Shown in pieces: positions 7,834 to 16,937 of a DNA stretch of 64,000 bases. The translations under genes were made by a program, and so were the position numbers. The first letter of the stretch is position 1. Each line of letters starts with the position of its first letter. The notes beneath the pieces are model-generated. The model saw nothing but the letters and a program-made list of their open reading frames with translations. It made no database searches and had not been told where the DNA came from. The DNA comes from Sphingomonadales bacterium UBA2369 (lineage in GTDB: Bacteria; Pseudomonadota; Alphaproteobacteria; Sphingomonadales; Sphingomonadaceae): assembly GCA_002344055.1 (NCBI GenBank), contig DDTH01000014.1, positions 287,636 through 351,635 of the forward strand. Direction: 5' to 3'.

Positions 7834-10800
7834 TTACTTCGCCGGCACCGGGCCGCCGAACTGATCCACATCGTCATAGTCTCCGGGAACATGTGCCCTA
7901 CCGCGCGCCCGGAGCAGCAGCTTGCTGATCGCGGGCAGCACGAACAGGGTCAGGATGGTCGCGGTGATCAGGCCGCCGATGACGACGATCGCCAGCGGCT
8001 TCTGGACCTCCGCACCCCGTCCGGTCGCGAGCGCCATCGGCACGAAGCCGAGCGACGCCACTAGGGCGGTCATCAGCACCGGGCGAAGGCGCTTGAGCGC
8101 ACTCTCCCGGATCGCCTCCTCGATCGGCACCCCGGCTGTCCGCATCTCCTCGACGGAGCTCATCAGGACGAGCCCGTTGAGCACCGCGATGCCGGACAAG
8201 GCGATGAAGCCCACCGCCGCCGAGATCGAGAAGGGCAGTCCCGTCAGCGCCAAACCGAAGATGCCGCCCGCCAGCGCGAACGGGATCGCGGAATAGATGG
8301 CGAGCGCCGGCCGCCACCCCCGAAGCGCCACGAACAGCAGGACGAAGATGGCGATGAAAACGGCCGGGACCATGATCGAGAGCCGCTGCGTCGCCGCCTG
8401 CAAATTCTCGAACTGACCGCCCCACTCGATGAAGACGCCTGGTGGCAATTGGACCCGCTCGGCGACCTTCGCCTGGACCTCCTCGACATAGGAGCCCAGG
8501 TCCCGGCCCCGCACGTTGCCCTGGACGACGACGCGGCGCTGCCCATTCTCGCGGCTGACCTGGTTGACACCTTCGGAGGTCTCGAACCGCGCCAACTCGC
8601 GCAGCGGGATCGAACGCCTCGGACCGACGCCGGTCTCCGGCAACATCACCGGCAGAGCGCCGACCGCCTCCATGTCGTCGCGGGTGAGGTTCGGCAGGCG
8701 CACGACGATCTGGAACCGCCGGTCGCCCTCGAAAACCAGGCCGGCCTCGCGCCCGCCAAGCGCGGCCGCGACCGTGTCCGCCACGTCCTGGATCGACAGG
8801 CCGTAACGGGCGATGGCGTCGCGGTCGAACTGGACATCCAGTGTCGGGAAGCCGCCGGTCTGCTCGACGCGCAGATCGGCCGTTCCCTGCACTTCGTTCA
8901 TCACCGTCTGGACCTCGGCGGCGACCTGCTGGAGCTGTTCCAGATCGTTACCGAAGACCTTGACGGCGATGTCGCCGCGCACGCCGGCGATCAGCTCGTT
9001 GAACCGCATCTCGATCGGCTGGCTGATCTCGTAGGCATTGCCGGTGAGAGTCGCCATCCGCTCCTCGATGCGAGCGACGATCTGATCCTTCGTCGTGACC
9101 CCTTCCGGCCACTCTTCCTTGGGTTTCAGAATGACGAACGAGTCCGAGATGTTCTGCGGCATCGGATCGGTCGCGACCTCGGCCGTGCCGGTCTTGGAGT
9201 AGACGTAGGCCACCTCCGGGAGGCTCGATATCGCCCTCTCGATGCGCAGCTGCATGTCGAGCGACTGTTCGAGCGAGGTCGAGGGGATGCGGAGAGCCTG
9301 TACCGCCAGGTCGCCCTCGTCGAGCTGCGGGATGAACTCGCGGCCCAACGTCGTGAACAGCATCCCGGCGAGAGCGAAGGTGGCAACGCCTCCCCCGATC
9401 CACGGCCAGGGGCGGAGCAGCACCTTGTCGAGCAGAGGGGCGTAGCCGCGCTTGACCCAGACGATGGGCTTGGCCTCCTTCTCCGCGACCTTGCCGCGGA
9501 CCAGCAGCGCCACCATCGCCGGCACGAAGGTCAGCGAAAGGATGAACGCGCCGGCGAGCGCGAGCATGACGGTCGCCGCCATCGGCGTGAACATCTTGCC
9601 CTCGACCCCGGTGAAGGTGAGCAACGGCACGAACACGAGGAAGATGATGGCCTGGCCGTAGATGGTCGGCTTGATCATCTCGCGCGAGGCTTCGTAGACC
9701 TCGTGCAGACGCTCCTGAAGCGTCAGCAGCCGACCCTCATGATGCTGCCGTTCGGCGAAGCGCCTGAGGCAATTCTCGACGATGATGATCGAGCCGTCGA
9801 CGATCAGACCGAAGTCCAGAGCGCCGAGGCTCATCAGATTTCCGGACAGGCCGAACTTGTTCATGCCCGTTGCCATCATCAGGAAGGACAGCGGAATGAC
9901 GAGCGTGGCGATGATAGCCGCGCGGATGTTGCCGAGGAGAAAGAACAAGACCGCGATCACCAGGAGGGCGCCCTCGGTAAGGTTCTTCTCGACCGTCCAG
10001 ATCGTCGATTCCACGAGCGCAGAGCGATTGTAGAGCGGCTTGATGACGATGCCCGGCGGCAGCGAGTTCGAGACCTCGTCGATCTTCTCGGCCACCGCCT
10101 CGGCGACGAGGCGGCTGTTTCCGCCCGCGAGCATCAGCGCGGTGCCGACGACAGTCTCGCGGCCGTTGGTCGAGGCCGCACCGGTGCGCAATTCCCCGCC
10201 GATCGTCACGTTGGCAACGTCGCCGACCGAGACCGGAACGCCGTTCCGGGTCGCGATCGCGGTGCGGCGAATCTCATCGACCTCGCGGATGCGGGCGTCG
10301 GCGCGCACCAGCAGCGCCTCGCCGCCCCGGTCGATGAAGTTGGCACCGACGGAGATGTTCGCCCGCTCCAGCGCATCGGCCAGCTCGCGAAAGGAGACGC
10401 CAAAGCCGGCCAGACGGCTCGGATCAGGCTGGACGACGAACTGCTTCTCGTAGCCGCCGATGGAGTCGATCCCGGCGATGCCCTCGACGGTGCGAAGCTG
10501 TGGCCGGATCACCCAGTCCTGCACGGTCCGAAGGTAGGCGAGCTTCGCGACATCGTCGGTCAGCCGCTCGCCCTCGATCGTCAGATATGACCCATCCGGT
10601 TGGAAGCCTGGCCGTCCCGCGACGGCCGGATTTTCAGGCGTCGCGTTGGGAGCGAACTCCACGCTCCACATCATGACCTCCCCCAGACCGGTGGAGATCG
10701 GCCCCATCTGAGGCTCGGCGCCCTCGGGCAGACTCTCGCCGGCCTGGGCAAGGCGCTCAGCGACCTGCTGGCGAGCGAAGTAGATGTCGACATTCTCGTC

Positions 10801-11091
10801 GAAAATCGCGGTGACCTGGGTGAAGCCGTTGCGCGAGATCGAGCGGGTGTAATCGAGGCCGGGGATGCCCGCGAGCGAGGTCTCCAGCGGAAAGGTGACG
10901 AGACGCTCCATGTCGAGCGGCCCGTATTGCGGTGCGGAAACATTCACCTGCACCTGCTTGTTGGTGATGTCCGGCACGGCGTCGATGGGCAGTTTTAGGA
11001 GCTGGAAGACGCCATAGATGGCGACGACCAGCGTCAGGCCGACGACGGCCCAGCGGAAGCGGACGGAGGCGTCAAGGAGACGGTCGATCAT
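7834..11091 (-). CDS. czcA: CzcA-type heavy-metal RND efflux pump
   Basis: A 1085-residue inner-membrane HME-RND transporter, the proton-driven pump of the tripartite CzcCBA complex. The TM4 proton-relay signature LGALDFGLIVDGSIIIVEN places Asp426, Asp432 and Glu439 where divalent-metal (Co/Zn/Cd) HME pumps have DFG...DG...EN, unlike the Cu/Ag subgroup. Two large periplasmic loops and about twelve transmembrane helices fit the family length (about 1050). Its partners czcB and czcC lie directly upstream in the operon. The C-terminus is short and acidic. Confidence 0.95.
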   Translation of the reverse strand: MIDRLLDASVRFRWAVVGLTLVVAIYGVFQLLKLPIDAVPDITNKQVQVNVSAPQYGPLDMERLVTFPLETSLAGIPGLDYTRSISRNGFTQVTAIFDENVDIYFARQQVAERLAQAGESLPEGAEPQMGPISTGLGEVMMWSVEFAPNATPENPAVAGRPGFQPDGSYLTIEGERLTDDVAKLAYLRTVQDWVIRPQLRTVEGIAGIDSIGGYEKQFVVQPDPSRLAGFGVSFRELADALERANISVGANFIDRGGEALLVRADARIREVDEIRRTAIATRNGVPVSVGDVANVTIGGELRTGAASTNGRETVVGTALMLAGGNSRLVAEAVAEKIDEVSNSLPPGIVIKPLYNRSALVESTIWTVEKNLTEGALLVIAVLFFLLGNIRAAIIATLVIPLSFLMMATGMNKFGLSGNLMSLGALDFGLIVDGSIIIVENCLRRFAERQHHEGRLLTLQERLHEVYEASREMIKPTIYGQAIIFLVFVPLLTFTGVEGKMFTPMAATVMLALAGAFILSLTFVPAMVALLVRGKVAEKEAKPIVWVKRGYAPLLDKVLLRPWPWIGGGVATFALAGMLFTTLGREFIPQLDEGDLAVQALRIPSTSLEQSLDMQLRIERAISSLPEVAYVYSKTGTAEVATDPMPQNISDSFVILKPKEEWPEGVTTKDQIVARIEERMATLTGNAYEISQPIEMRFNELIAGVRGDIAVKVFGNDLEQLQQVAAEVQTVMNEVQGTADLRVEQTGGFPTLDVQFDRDAIARYGLSIQDVADTVAAALGGREAGLVFEGDRRFQIVVRLPNLTRDDMEAVGALPVMLPETGVGPRRSIPLRELARFETSEGVNQVSRENGQRRVVVQGNVRGRDLGSYVEEVQAKVAERVQLPPGVFIEWGGQFENLQAATQRLSIMVPAVFIAIFVLLFVALRGWRPALAIYSAIPFALAGGIFGLALTGLPFSISAAVGFIALSGIAVLNGLVLMSSVEEMRTAGVPIEEAIRESALKRLRPVLMTALVASLGFVPMALATGRGAEVQKPLAIVVIGGLITATILTLFVLPAISKLLLRARGRAHVPGDYDDVDQFGGPVPAK

Positions 11092-11157
11092 GATGCAGCG
11101 ATCCTGTCGCCGCGCCGTGGGCGCGGTCGTGAGAGAAGAGGCGTCGGAAGGCGAGGA

Positions 11158-12363
11158 TCAGTGGCCATGCTCGGCATCGCCCGCCCCCAGCTGCGACTTC
11201 AGGGCGAAGGCGCCTACGGTCACGACCGCCTGACCCGCGCTGAGACCACTGGTGATCTGCACCCTTCCACCGGACCGGCTGCCGACGGTGACGGGCGTCG
11301 CCTGGAAGCCATCGCCCTCCCGGACGAAGACCACGTCGCGGCCCTCGACCTGCTGGATCGCGTCCTCGGGCAGCACGACCGCGCCCCCTGCCTCCGAACC
11401 GCGTGGCGTGATCCGCGCGCGCACAGCCTGGCCCTGGGTGAGGCCGGCAGGCGTTCCCGAGGGCTGGAGCACCACCGTGGCCGTGCGGCTCTGCGGGTCG
11501 AGCGAAGGCGTCGACGACCTCACGACCGCATCGACCGTCGAACCGTCGGGAAGCTCGATCACGGCCGGGTCCCCCGGCCGGATGCGCTGCGCGTCGGCGG
11601 CCGGCACCGCGGCGTCGACCTGCACGCGTCGCGGATCGGCGACGTTGAACAGCTCCGCGCCAGCGGTGACGTAGGCGCCGAGCTGGGTGTCCAGCCCGGT
11701 GATCCGGCCGCTGATCGGGCTCCGCACGCTGAGGTAGCGGCCGTCGCCGGTGACCCCGGCGGTCGTCACCGCCGCCTGGGCGCGCTGCAGCTCCGCCTCG
11801 GCCTGCGCCCGGGCGGCGTCCGCCGCCTCCAGATCCTGGCGCGCGGTGATGCGCGCGTTGAACAACCGGCGCTCGCGCGCGGCAGCGGCCCGCGCCGCCT
11901 GGGCGCGTGCCGCCGCCGCGTTGCGCTCGGCGACGAAGGCGGCCGCGTCGCGGCTCTCGAGCAGGGCGATCGTCTCGCCGGCCGAGACCGGGTCGCCGAG
12001 GCGCTTGTTGATCCGCACCACGGCGCCGTCGGCACGCGCCGTGACCAGCGCCTGCCCCTCGGGCGGCGCGGCCACGGTCGCCTGCACGATGATCTCAGCA
12101 CCGATCGTTCCCGCGCGGACGGTCTCGGTGCGGATGCCGCTCGCCTCGATGCGCTCCGGCGTCATCTCGACGAAGCCCTCGCCGTGCTCCTCCTCGGCCT
12201 CCGCCTCGGCGCCCTCCGCCGGGCTGGCCGCCGGCGCGGCCGGCACCGGCGTCTCGCCGGAGTCGAGCGAGCGGCCGATGAGCACGCCGCCCACCCCGGT
12301 GACGAGCGCCACTGCGGCAGCGCCGGCAAGCCACTTCTTCCTGTTGTCGATCACGATGTTCAT
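11158..12363 (-). CDS. czcB: CzcB-type periplasmic membrane fusion adaptor
   Basis: A 401-residue adaptor linking CzcA to CzcC. An N-terminal signal/anchor helix (KKWLAGAAAVALVTGVGGVL) precedes a Glu-rich stretch (AEGAEAEAEEEHGEG), then barrel-sandwich halves separated by an Ala/Arg-rich alpha-helical hairpin, and a C-terminal membrane-proximal domain. The last residues, GDAEHGH, carry histidines and acids that could bind metal. The gene lies between czcC (10-base gap) and czcA (66-base gap) on the same strand, the usual order. Confidence 0.93.
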   Translation of the reverse strand: MNIVIDNRKKWLAGAAAVALVTGVGGVLIGRSLDSGETPVPAAPAASPAEGAEAEAEEEHGEGFVEMTPERIEASGIRTETVRAGTIGAEIIVQATVAAPPEGQALVTARADGAVVRINKRLGDPVSAGETIALLESRDAAAFVAERNAAAARAQAARAAAARERRLFNARITARQDLEAADAARAQAEAELQRAQAAVTTAGVTGDGRYLSVRSPISGRITGLDTQLGAYVTAGAELFNVADPRRVQVDAAVPAADAQRIRPGDPAVIELPDGSTVDAVVRSSTPSLDPQSRTATVVLQPSGTPAGLTQGQAVRARITPRGSEAGGAVVLPEDAIQQVEGRDVVFVREGDGFQATPVTVGSRSGGRVQITSGLSAGQAVVTVGAFALKSQLGAGDAEHGH

Positions 12364-12373
12364 CTGGATGTCC

Positions 12374-13702
12374 TTATTGAGCCGACACGCGGCCGAGCTC
12401 GGCCGTGGCGTTGGCGAGCGCGAGACGCGCGTCGATCAGCGCGAGCTGCGCGGTGCGGTAGGCATTCTGGGCGTCGAGCAGTTCGAGCAGCGTCGCGCGG
12501 CCCTCCCCATAGGAGAGCTGGGCGAGCCTAAGCGCCTCGCCGGCCTCGGGCACGGCCGAGCCCTCCAGCGCCTGCACCCGCGCCTCGGCGGCCTCGACCG
12601 CGATGATCGCGTTCTGGGTGCGAACGCGCGCAGTCGCGGTGGCGCTCGCCAGATTGGCCTCGGCAGCACGAACATTCGACTGCGCGGCGGAAACGTTGCC
12701 CTGGTTGCGATCGAAGATCTGCAACGGCATCGTGAGCCCGCCGATCAACCCGAAATCGCCTGTCTCCCGAACGTATCGGACCCCGACCCCTACGGCCGGG
12801 TCGAGGCGACCCTGGGCGACCTGCGAACCGACCTCTGCCTCAGCGGCGACGCGTTCGGCGTCTGCGAGCCGCACATCCAGGCTCTGCTCTGGATCGACCT
12901 GCGTCGCCTGGAGGTCGATCAGACTGCCGCTCACCTGCTCCGGTGGCGTCGCAACGCCGAACAGGCTCGTCAGCGTTGCGCGCGCGGCCAGTTCGTCCGC
13001 ACGCGCGGCCTCAAGCTCCGCGGCAGCCTGAGCCGCGGCAGAGCGGGCGCGAATGCCGCGAAGAGGCGGCTCGCGGCCTTCCTGCACGAGGATGCCGGCG
13101 ACACGCGCCAGTTCACGCGCGTTGAACTCATTCTCCTCGGCGATCCTGAGGCGATCCCGCGCGGTGATCGCTCGAGCGAATTGCTGGCGAACGGAGAGTG
13201 CGAGATCAGCGCGTGCGATCGCGAACCGGATCTGGTCCGCCAGGAGCAACGCCTGCGCGGCCGCGACGCGGGTGCGGCGCCGCCCGCTCACGTCGAGCCG
13301 CTGGTTGAGCGAGACCGTCGCCTCGGTCTGCTGAAGCCCGGACAGCGCGCCGGTGCCGAGGAGGTTGTCGATCTCGACGGCAAGCTCGGGATTGGCGCGA
13401 AACCCGGCCTGCCGGATACGAGCCTGCGCGGCCTCGACTCTCGCCCGCGCCGCCAGCAGGGCAGGCGCGCGCGCTTCAGCTTCCTCGAGCGCTTGGCTCA
13501 GGGTGAGGTTGGCCGGGAGCGGCCCGTCGCGGGGAACGAGAACCGGTGCGGGCAATGTCGTAGTCGGTGCCGGCGGACCATATTCCGGTCCAGCCGTAAC
13601 GGAGCCGACGCGCGGCGTCGCAGGCGTAGAGACCTGCGCAACAGCACTCGTTGCCCCCAGCACCGTGGCTGCGGCAATGGCCGCAGCACGGAAACTTATC
13701 AT
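12374..13702 (-). CDS. czcC: CzcC-type outer membrane efflux protein (TolC family)
   Basis: A 442-residue outer-membrane channel. A signal peptide (residues about 1-22, ending TSAVAQ) precedes two TolC-type repeats rich in Ala, Glu and Arg that form the periplasmic alpha-barrel, with segments such as LTLSQALEEAEARAPALLAARA marking the family. It provides the exit duct for CzcAB. It is the first large gene of the czc operon, after the His-rich leader gene. The overlapping plus-strand open frames are shadows of its biased codons. Confidence 0.93.
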   Translation of the reverse strand: MISFRAAAIAAATVLGATSAVAQVSTPATPRVGSVTAGPEYGPPAPTTTLPAPVLVPRDGPLPANLTLSQALEEAEARAPALLAARARVEAAQARIRQAGFRANPELAVEIDNLLGTGALSGLQQTEATVSLNQRLDVSGRRRTRVAAAQALLLADQIRFAIARADLALSVRQQFARAITARDRLRIAEENEFNARELARVAGILVQEGREPPLRGIRARSAAAQAAAELEAARADELAARATLTSLFGVATPPEQVSGSLIDLQATQVDPEQSLDVRLADAERVAAEAEVGSQVAQGRLDPAVGVGVRYVRETGDFGLIGGLTMPLQIFDRNQGNVSAAQSNVRAAEANLASATATARVRTQNAIIAVEAAEARVQALEGSAVPEAGEALRLAQLSYGEGRATLLELLDAQNAYRTAQLALIDARLALANATAELGRVSAQ

Positions 13703-13766
13703 GTTGGAAAACTCCTGATGTCACGAGACACCATCCGCGTGGGCGCGGACGGCTAGGCGTGTGACA

Positions 13767-14111
13767 TCAGGCGATCGGAGGGCGGATGTCCTGGTCCGGA
13801 CCGGTGCCGGAGTCGAACGCAGAATGATCCCAGGTCGCGGGCAGACCCTTGCCGAGATCAGTCGAGCGGGCGGTCACGCCGTTGCCCACGGCGGAGCAGT
13901 GACCATGGCATCCACCGTGATGATGAATGGCGGAGTGATCAGCCTCCCCAGATTTGGATCCACGGTCGTGATCCCCCTGGTCAACCGATGCCGACACGGA
14001 CGAATCGCAGCTGGCAGCTTCCGCGGCCTCCACGGCATGCGCAGCGGTTCCCGACCAGAGCAGGAGAGCGAGCATCATAGTGCTGATGTAGGTCGCAAGC
14101 CGGCCCATCAC
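13767..14111 (-). CDS. small His/Cys-rich secreted protein leading the czc operon
   Basis: A 114-residue product with a signal peptide (residues 1-24, cut after AHA). The mature part carries a metal-binding-like cluster HHHGGCHGHC around residues 62-72 plus further His and Asp. No enzymatic domain is visible. Short periplasmic His-rich proteins at the head of czc and cop operons (CzcI-like, CopL-like) are thought to bind metal or tune induction. Its position between the MerR-type promoter and czcC supports that type of role. The sequence is not close enough to name. Confidence 0.7.
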   Translation of the reverse strand: MMGRLATYISTMMLALLLWSGTAAHAVEAAEAASCDSSVSASVDQGDHDRGSKSGEADHSAIHHHGGCHGHCSAVGNGVTARSTDLGKGLPATWDHSAFDSGTGPDQDIRPPIA

Positions 14112-14118
14112 GCTCGCC

Positions 14119-14205
14119 TTAGCAGCTGCCCTTCCAAAAGTAGAGGCCCATCACGATCCTGTGAGGCACAAGGCGGTAGGTGCTTTGGACCATTGCACGA
14201 ATCAT
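14119..14205 (-). CDS. 28-residue ORF immediately after the MerR-type promoter
   Basis: ATG at 14205 to TAA at 14119 encodes 28 residues ending VMGLYFWKGSC. The predicted transcription start from the promoter at 14214-14244 is only about two to five bases before the ATG, so translation would be leaderless or start at the internal Met5. It ends eight bases before the His-rich secreted protein gene. It contains one Cys and one His. It may be a leader peptide or a small metal-related protein; no family is recognised, and it may be a chance frame. Confidence 0.4.
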   Translation of the reverse strand: MIRAMVQSTYRLVPHRIVMGLYFWKGSC

Positions 14206-14213
14206 TGCGGCAA

Positions 14214-14244
14214 CCCCTAATCCTTGGACCGGCTACAAGGTCAA
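14214..14244 (-). promoter_or_regulatory. MerR-type promoter/operator (copy 3) of the czc operon
   Basis: Minus-strand -35 TTGACC (14244-14239), dyad CCTTGTAGCCGGTCCAAGG, and a -10 TAGGGG or TTAGGG 18-19 bases downstream. The left half-site equals copies 1 and 2, and the right half-site is diverged. It would drive the 28-codon ORF, the His-rich protein and czcCBA, possibly through to the P-type ATPase. The divergent gene at 14308 lies on the other side. Confidence 0.72.
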
Positions 14245-14307
14245 CACCCAAAGTCGCTCCTTTTGAACAGACTTGCGAGAAAATATTGCGGCAGGCTATC
14301 TGACCCG

Positions 14308-14706
14308 GTGCAGCGCTCGCTCAGCATCGCTCGGAACGCCATGGGCTTCCTATTGGCCTGCTTCGTCCTGTCTGCGCCGGCGACGGCGTGGAAGATGCAC
14401 GGATACAGTCATGGCTCCGCCACCGCGATGATCGATGGCCATGATCACTCGGCCGCCGCCGACGAAATCCAGTCGGTTCCAACAACGAGCGCGGTCCTCG
14501 GCGACGACGGCAAGAACGATACGCCACCCACGCCGGAAAAGCATCAGCACCTTCCGAGCAGCTGCTCCTCACTCCCGGCAATCCTGCTCGTCACTGGAGG
14601 CTACACCGCACCCTGTGTCGGCGCCGGCTTCGCGCCAGGTGCGGCCAGCCGGCCGATGTCCGACTTCGCCAGTCCTCCACCAGCCCGACCTCCGCGCTCC
14701 AACTGA
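14308..14706 (+). CDS. small secreted His-containing metal-stress protein
   Basis: A 132-residue product from a GTG at 14308 (ATG at 14341 is an alternative; the frame opens further upstream to 14224 but would overlap the MerR operator). A basic N-terminus and hydrophobic stretch (AMGFLLACFVLSAPATAW) form a signal peptide. The mature part has scattered His (HGYSHGS, DGHDHS, EKHQH) and two Cys, and ends PPPARPPRSN. A His-containing small exported protein with an RPPR tail resembles CopL-like/DUF2946-type proteins of metal operons. It is transcribed divergently from the czc operon. Confidence 0.55.
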   Translation: MQRSLSIARNAMGFLLACFVLSAPATAWKMHGYSHGSATAMIDGHDHSAAADEIQSVPTTSAVLGDDGKNDTPPTPEKHQHLPSSCSSLPAILLVTGGYTAPCVGAGFAPGAASRPMSDFASPPPARPPRSN

Positions 14707-14718
14707 CAGTCGCTGAGA

Positions 14719-14746
14719 GACCGTGCGCCGTCAACGGCGCGCGGTC
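14719..14746 (+). terminator. strong hairpin downstream of the small secreted protein
   Basis: GACCGTGCGCCG and CGGCGCGCGGTC pair as a 12-bp stem with one G-U wobble around a TCAA loop, 13 bases after the stop at 14706. There is no clear U tract, so it may be a Rho-assisted terminator or an mRNA 3' stabiliser. Confidence 0.5.
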
Positions 14747-14874
14747 GTTCATCATCGCTGGTTGGAAACGGCTATGCTCACGAAATATTTGCATTCAGTG
14801 GCGTGCTCGCGCCCCGTCGCCACGCATCTCCACTCATCGCTCCCAATGTCGCGCCCGCGCCGCTGGGAGGACCG

Positions 14875-15627
14875 ATGATGTCCGCGTCGTCCCGCATGAA
14901 GAGGGCGAGGCGCGCCTGGCAGCGCCATGGCGCGCTCGGCTTCTGCCGACTTGCACTCAGGAATCTCACCCTGCTCTTGAGCCGCCAAGGCGCCCGACAC
15001 CGCTATGTCAACGACCCTGCTTTCGATCGAAAGTATGGCGTGGACACAGGTGGCGCGGTTGAGATCGACGAGATGACTGCGCCCGCGTGGGAGAAGGAGG
15101 GCGCAGTCCCATATGAACCCACGCCGCCGGAAATGTTCGAATTCCTACTGGATCGGGCGGAAATCGCCGACCCCGGCGATCTTCTCTTCGTCGACTTGGG
15201 GTCGGGAAAGGGGCGCACCCTCATACTCGCGTGTCTGGCCGGCTTCCGGCGCGCCGAGGGGGTGGAGCTTGGCGAGGAACTCCACGCCACCGCCGCCGAT
15301 AACCTCGACCGGCTGGCCAAGGTCGGACGGCGGTTGAACGCCGTGTCGATCAGGGGCGATGCGCGCTCTTATCAATTCCCGCGTGAGCCTACGGTCTGCT
15401 TCCTGAACAATCCGTTCTCAGCAGATGTCCTCGCCGGCGTCGTGCGTAACATCGAACGGTCCCTGCGCGACCGGCCCAGGGACTTCACGGTGATATACTA
15501 CCACTCAAACCACGAGGAGGTGTTCGGAGGCTCGTCCTGGGAACGCATCGACCATGGCTTCTGGAACGACCGATCTCACCATTATGCCATCTACAGGTCG
15601 AAGATAGGACGGACGGCTGACGAGTGA
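14875..15627 (+). CDS. class I SAM-dependent methyltransferase
   Basis: A 250-residue protein. The ATG at 14875 follows GGGAGG with a short spacer and is preferred over the upstream in-frame ATG at 14803. The first about 40 residues are basic. The SAM motif I FVDLGSGKGRTLILAC lies near residues 102-117 and a catalytic-loop-like NNPF near 180. The DLGSGKG plus NNPF pattern resembles DOT1-like or small uncharacterised methyltransferases. The substrate is unknown. It stands alone between the czc-linked gene and the arsenic pair. Confidence 0.8.
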   Translation: MMSASSRMKRARRAWQRHGALGFCRLALRNLTLLLSRQGARHRYVNDPAFDRKYGVDTGGAVEIDEMTAPAWEKEGAVPYEPTPPEMFEFLLDRAEIADPGDLLFVDLGSGKGRTLILACLAGFRRAEGVELGEELHATAADNLDRLAKVGRRLNAVSIRGDARSYQFPREPTVCFLNNPFSADVLAGVVRNIERSLRDRPRDFTVIYYHSNHEEVFGGSSWERIDHGFWNDRSHHYAIYRSKIGRTADE

Positions 15628-15833
15628 ATACGCGACGAACATTGTTCGATCGGCAGCGGGCTAAATCAAACCGCCCGGGGCATGGCCCGAGACGCTCTTT
15701 CGAGCTGCTCGGGGCTTCCCAAGGGCCAGGCACGTCGCCGAACCCCTGACAGTCGGGCATCGTTCGGCGTCGGCGTCGCTGACGATGGTCACGCAACGGC
15801 CATGCAAGCCGCTCGACAAACTGGGGGGGCAGC

Positions 15834-16829
15834 TCAAGGTCTGCCAGCGATATCCTCGCGAGTGACCGGCGTCCTGCCGAGAAGAGGCAAGGCCCGGATG
15901 TAGGCGGGCTGCGCCAGAAGCTCGACCAAGGTCTGGGCGACGATGATCGCCGGGACGATCGGGATGGCCCCCGGCACCGCCAGGGCCAGAGGCAGCACCA
16001 CCAGGGAGTTTCGGGTGCCGGCGCTGAACGCGATCGCCCGTCCCGCCTCCGCATTGAGTCCGAACCCCCTCGCCACCAGCCACCCGATGAGCGGAGCGAC
16101 GACCGCGAACACCACGTAGATCGGCAGCATTCGCAGAACGGCCGGAAGCGCCGCATTCAGCTGTGGGAGGACGGCCACGATTACGATCAGAAGCACGAGT
16201 GCCGTCGCCGGGACCGGGAGCAATCCGAGCACGGAAGTGATCCGCTCGCCCGTCAACTGGCGCTTAGCCCAGAACTGGCACGCGGCGGCCAGCGCGAGCG
16301 GGATCAGGATCAGCCATAGGAAGGCGTGGAGAAATGGCCCGGCCTGCACGATCTCCGCGGCGTCACTGCCGAGGAAGACCCGCAGATACGCCGGCAGCAG
16401 GAGCATCTGCGCGATCAGAAGGACCGGGGTGGTGGCGAGCAGAAGCCGCGCATCTGCACGGCCCAGATGAGAGAAGGTGACCACATAGTCGATGCAGGGG
16501 CAGAGCAGCACGATCAAAACGCCCAGGACGACCAGCGGCTGGGCCGGCGCGAACTGGACGAGGACAGCCACCAGCAGAGGGACGGCGACGAAGTTCGCGA
16601 CCAGGAGTGCTCCCAGGAACCGCATGTCCCGAATGGCCTGGCCAAGCGCGGACAGCGGGACCTGCAGGAAGGTGACGAACAGCATCAGGGCCAGGGCGGG
16701 GTTGATCGCCCATTCGAGCGACGCGTCGCCTGGCACGATCATGGCCACCAGCGCACCCAGCAACACAGCGCCGAAATAGATCGAGACCTGCCACCCCTCC
16801 AGCAGATCCCGCAGCTCCTCGCGTCTCAT
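15834..16829 (-). CDS. arsenic resistance permease-like protein (BASS/ACR3 superfamily)
   Basis: A 331-residue inner-membrane protein with about ten hydrophobic helices. The central motif VLLCPCIDYVVTFSHLGRAD and the late AFSAGTRNSLVVLPLALA match the SBF/ACR3 superfamily members annotated as arsenic resistance proteins. It probably extrudes arsenite, or acts on another oxyanion or organic anion. It is divergent from an ArsR-type repressor with a shared operator, which supports arsenic-responsive expression. It lacks the ACR3 consensus cysteine context, so substrate assignment is tentative. Confidence 0.78.
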   Translation of the reverse strand: MRREELRDLLEGWQVSIYFGAVLLGALVAMIVPGDASLEWAINPALALMLFVTFLQVPLSALGQAIRDMRFLGALLVANFVAVPLLVAVLVQFAPAQPLVVLGVLIVLLCPCIDYVVTFSHLGRADARLLLATTPVLLIAQMLLLPAYLRVFLGSDAAEIVQAGPFLHAFLWLILIPLALAAACQFWAKRQLTGERITSVLGLLPVPATALVLLIVIVAVLPQLNAALPAVLRMLPIYVVFAVVAPLIGWLVARGFGLNAEAGRAIAFSAGTRNSLVVLPLALAVPGAIPIVPAIIVAQTLVELLAQPAYIRALPLLGRTPVTREDIAGRP

Positions 16830-16909
16830 GCGCCGCCTACCGCTGGCCTGCGCACCCTGATCCAGATAGGGTTCATCCCGTCATCATTCCCCGCCGACGA
16901 AGGACTTTC

Positions 16910-16929
16910 ATTTCAAGCATGATTGAAAT
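16910..16929. promoter_or_regulatory. ArsR-type operator
   Basis: A perfect inverted repeat ATTTCAA-GCATGA-TTGAAAT lies between the divergent permease and arsR genes, 8 bases before the arsR ATG. ArsR/SmtB repressors bind such short AT-rich dyads. It also overlaps an in-frame TTG (16923), arguing against that as a start. It probably controls both genes. Confidence 0.72.
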
Positions 16930-16937
16930 ATCACGTG

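Noticed and set aside
8449..10590. 713-codon plus-strand frame opposite czcA
   Set aside because: Its Asp/Arg/His-rich translation is the usual antisense product of a high-GC gene; czcA is certain on the other strand.
14224..14307. Upstream start of the small secreted protein at 14224
   Set aside because: It overlaps the MerR operator and would bury the signal peptide about 40 residues inside the protein.
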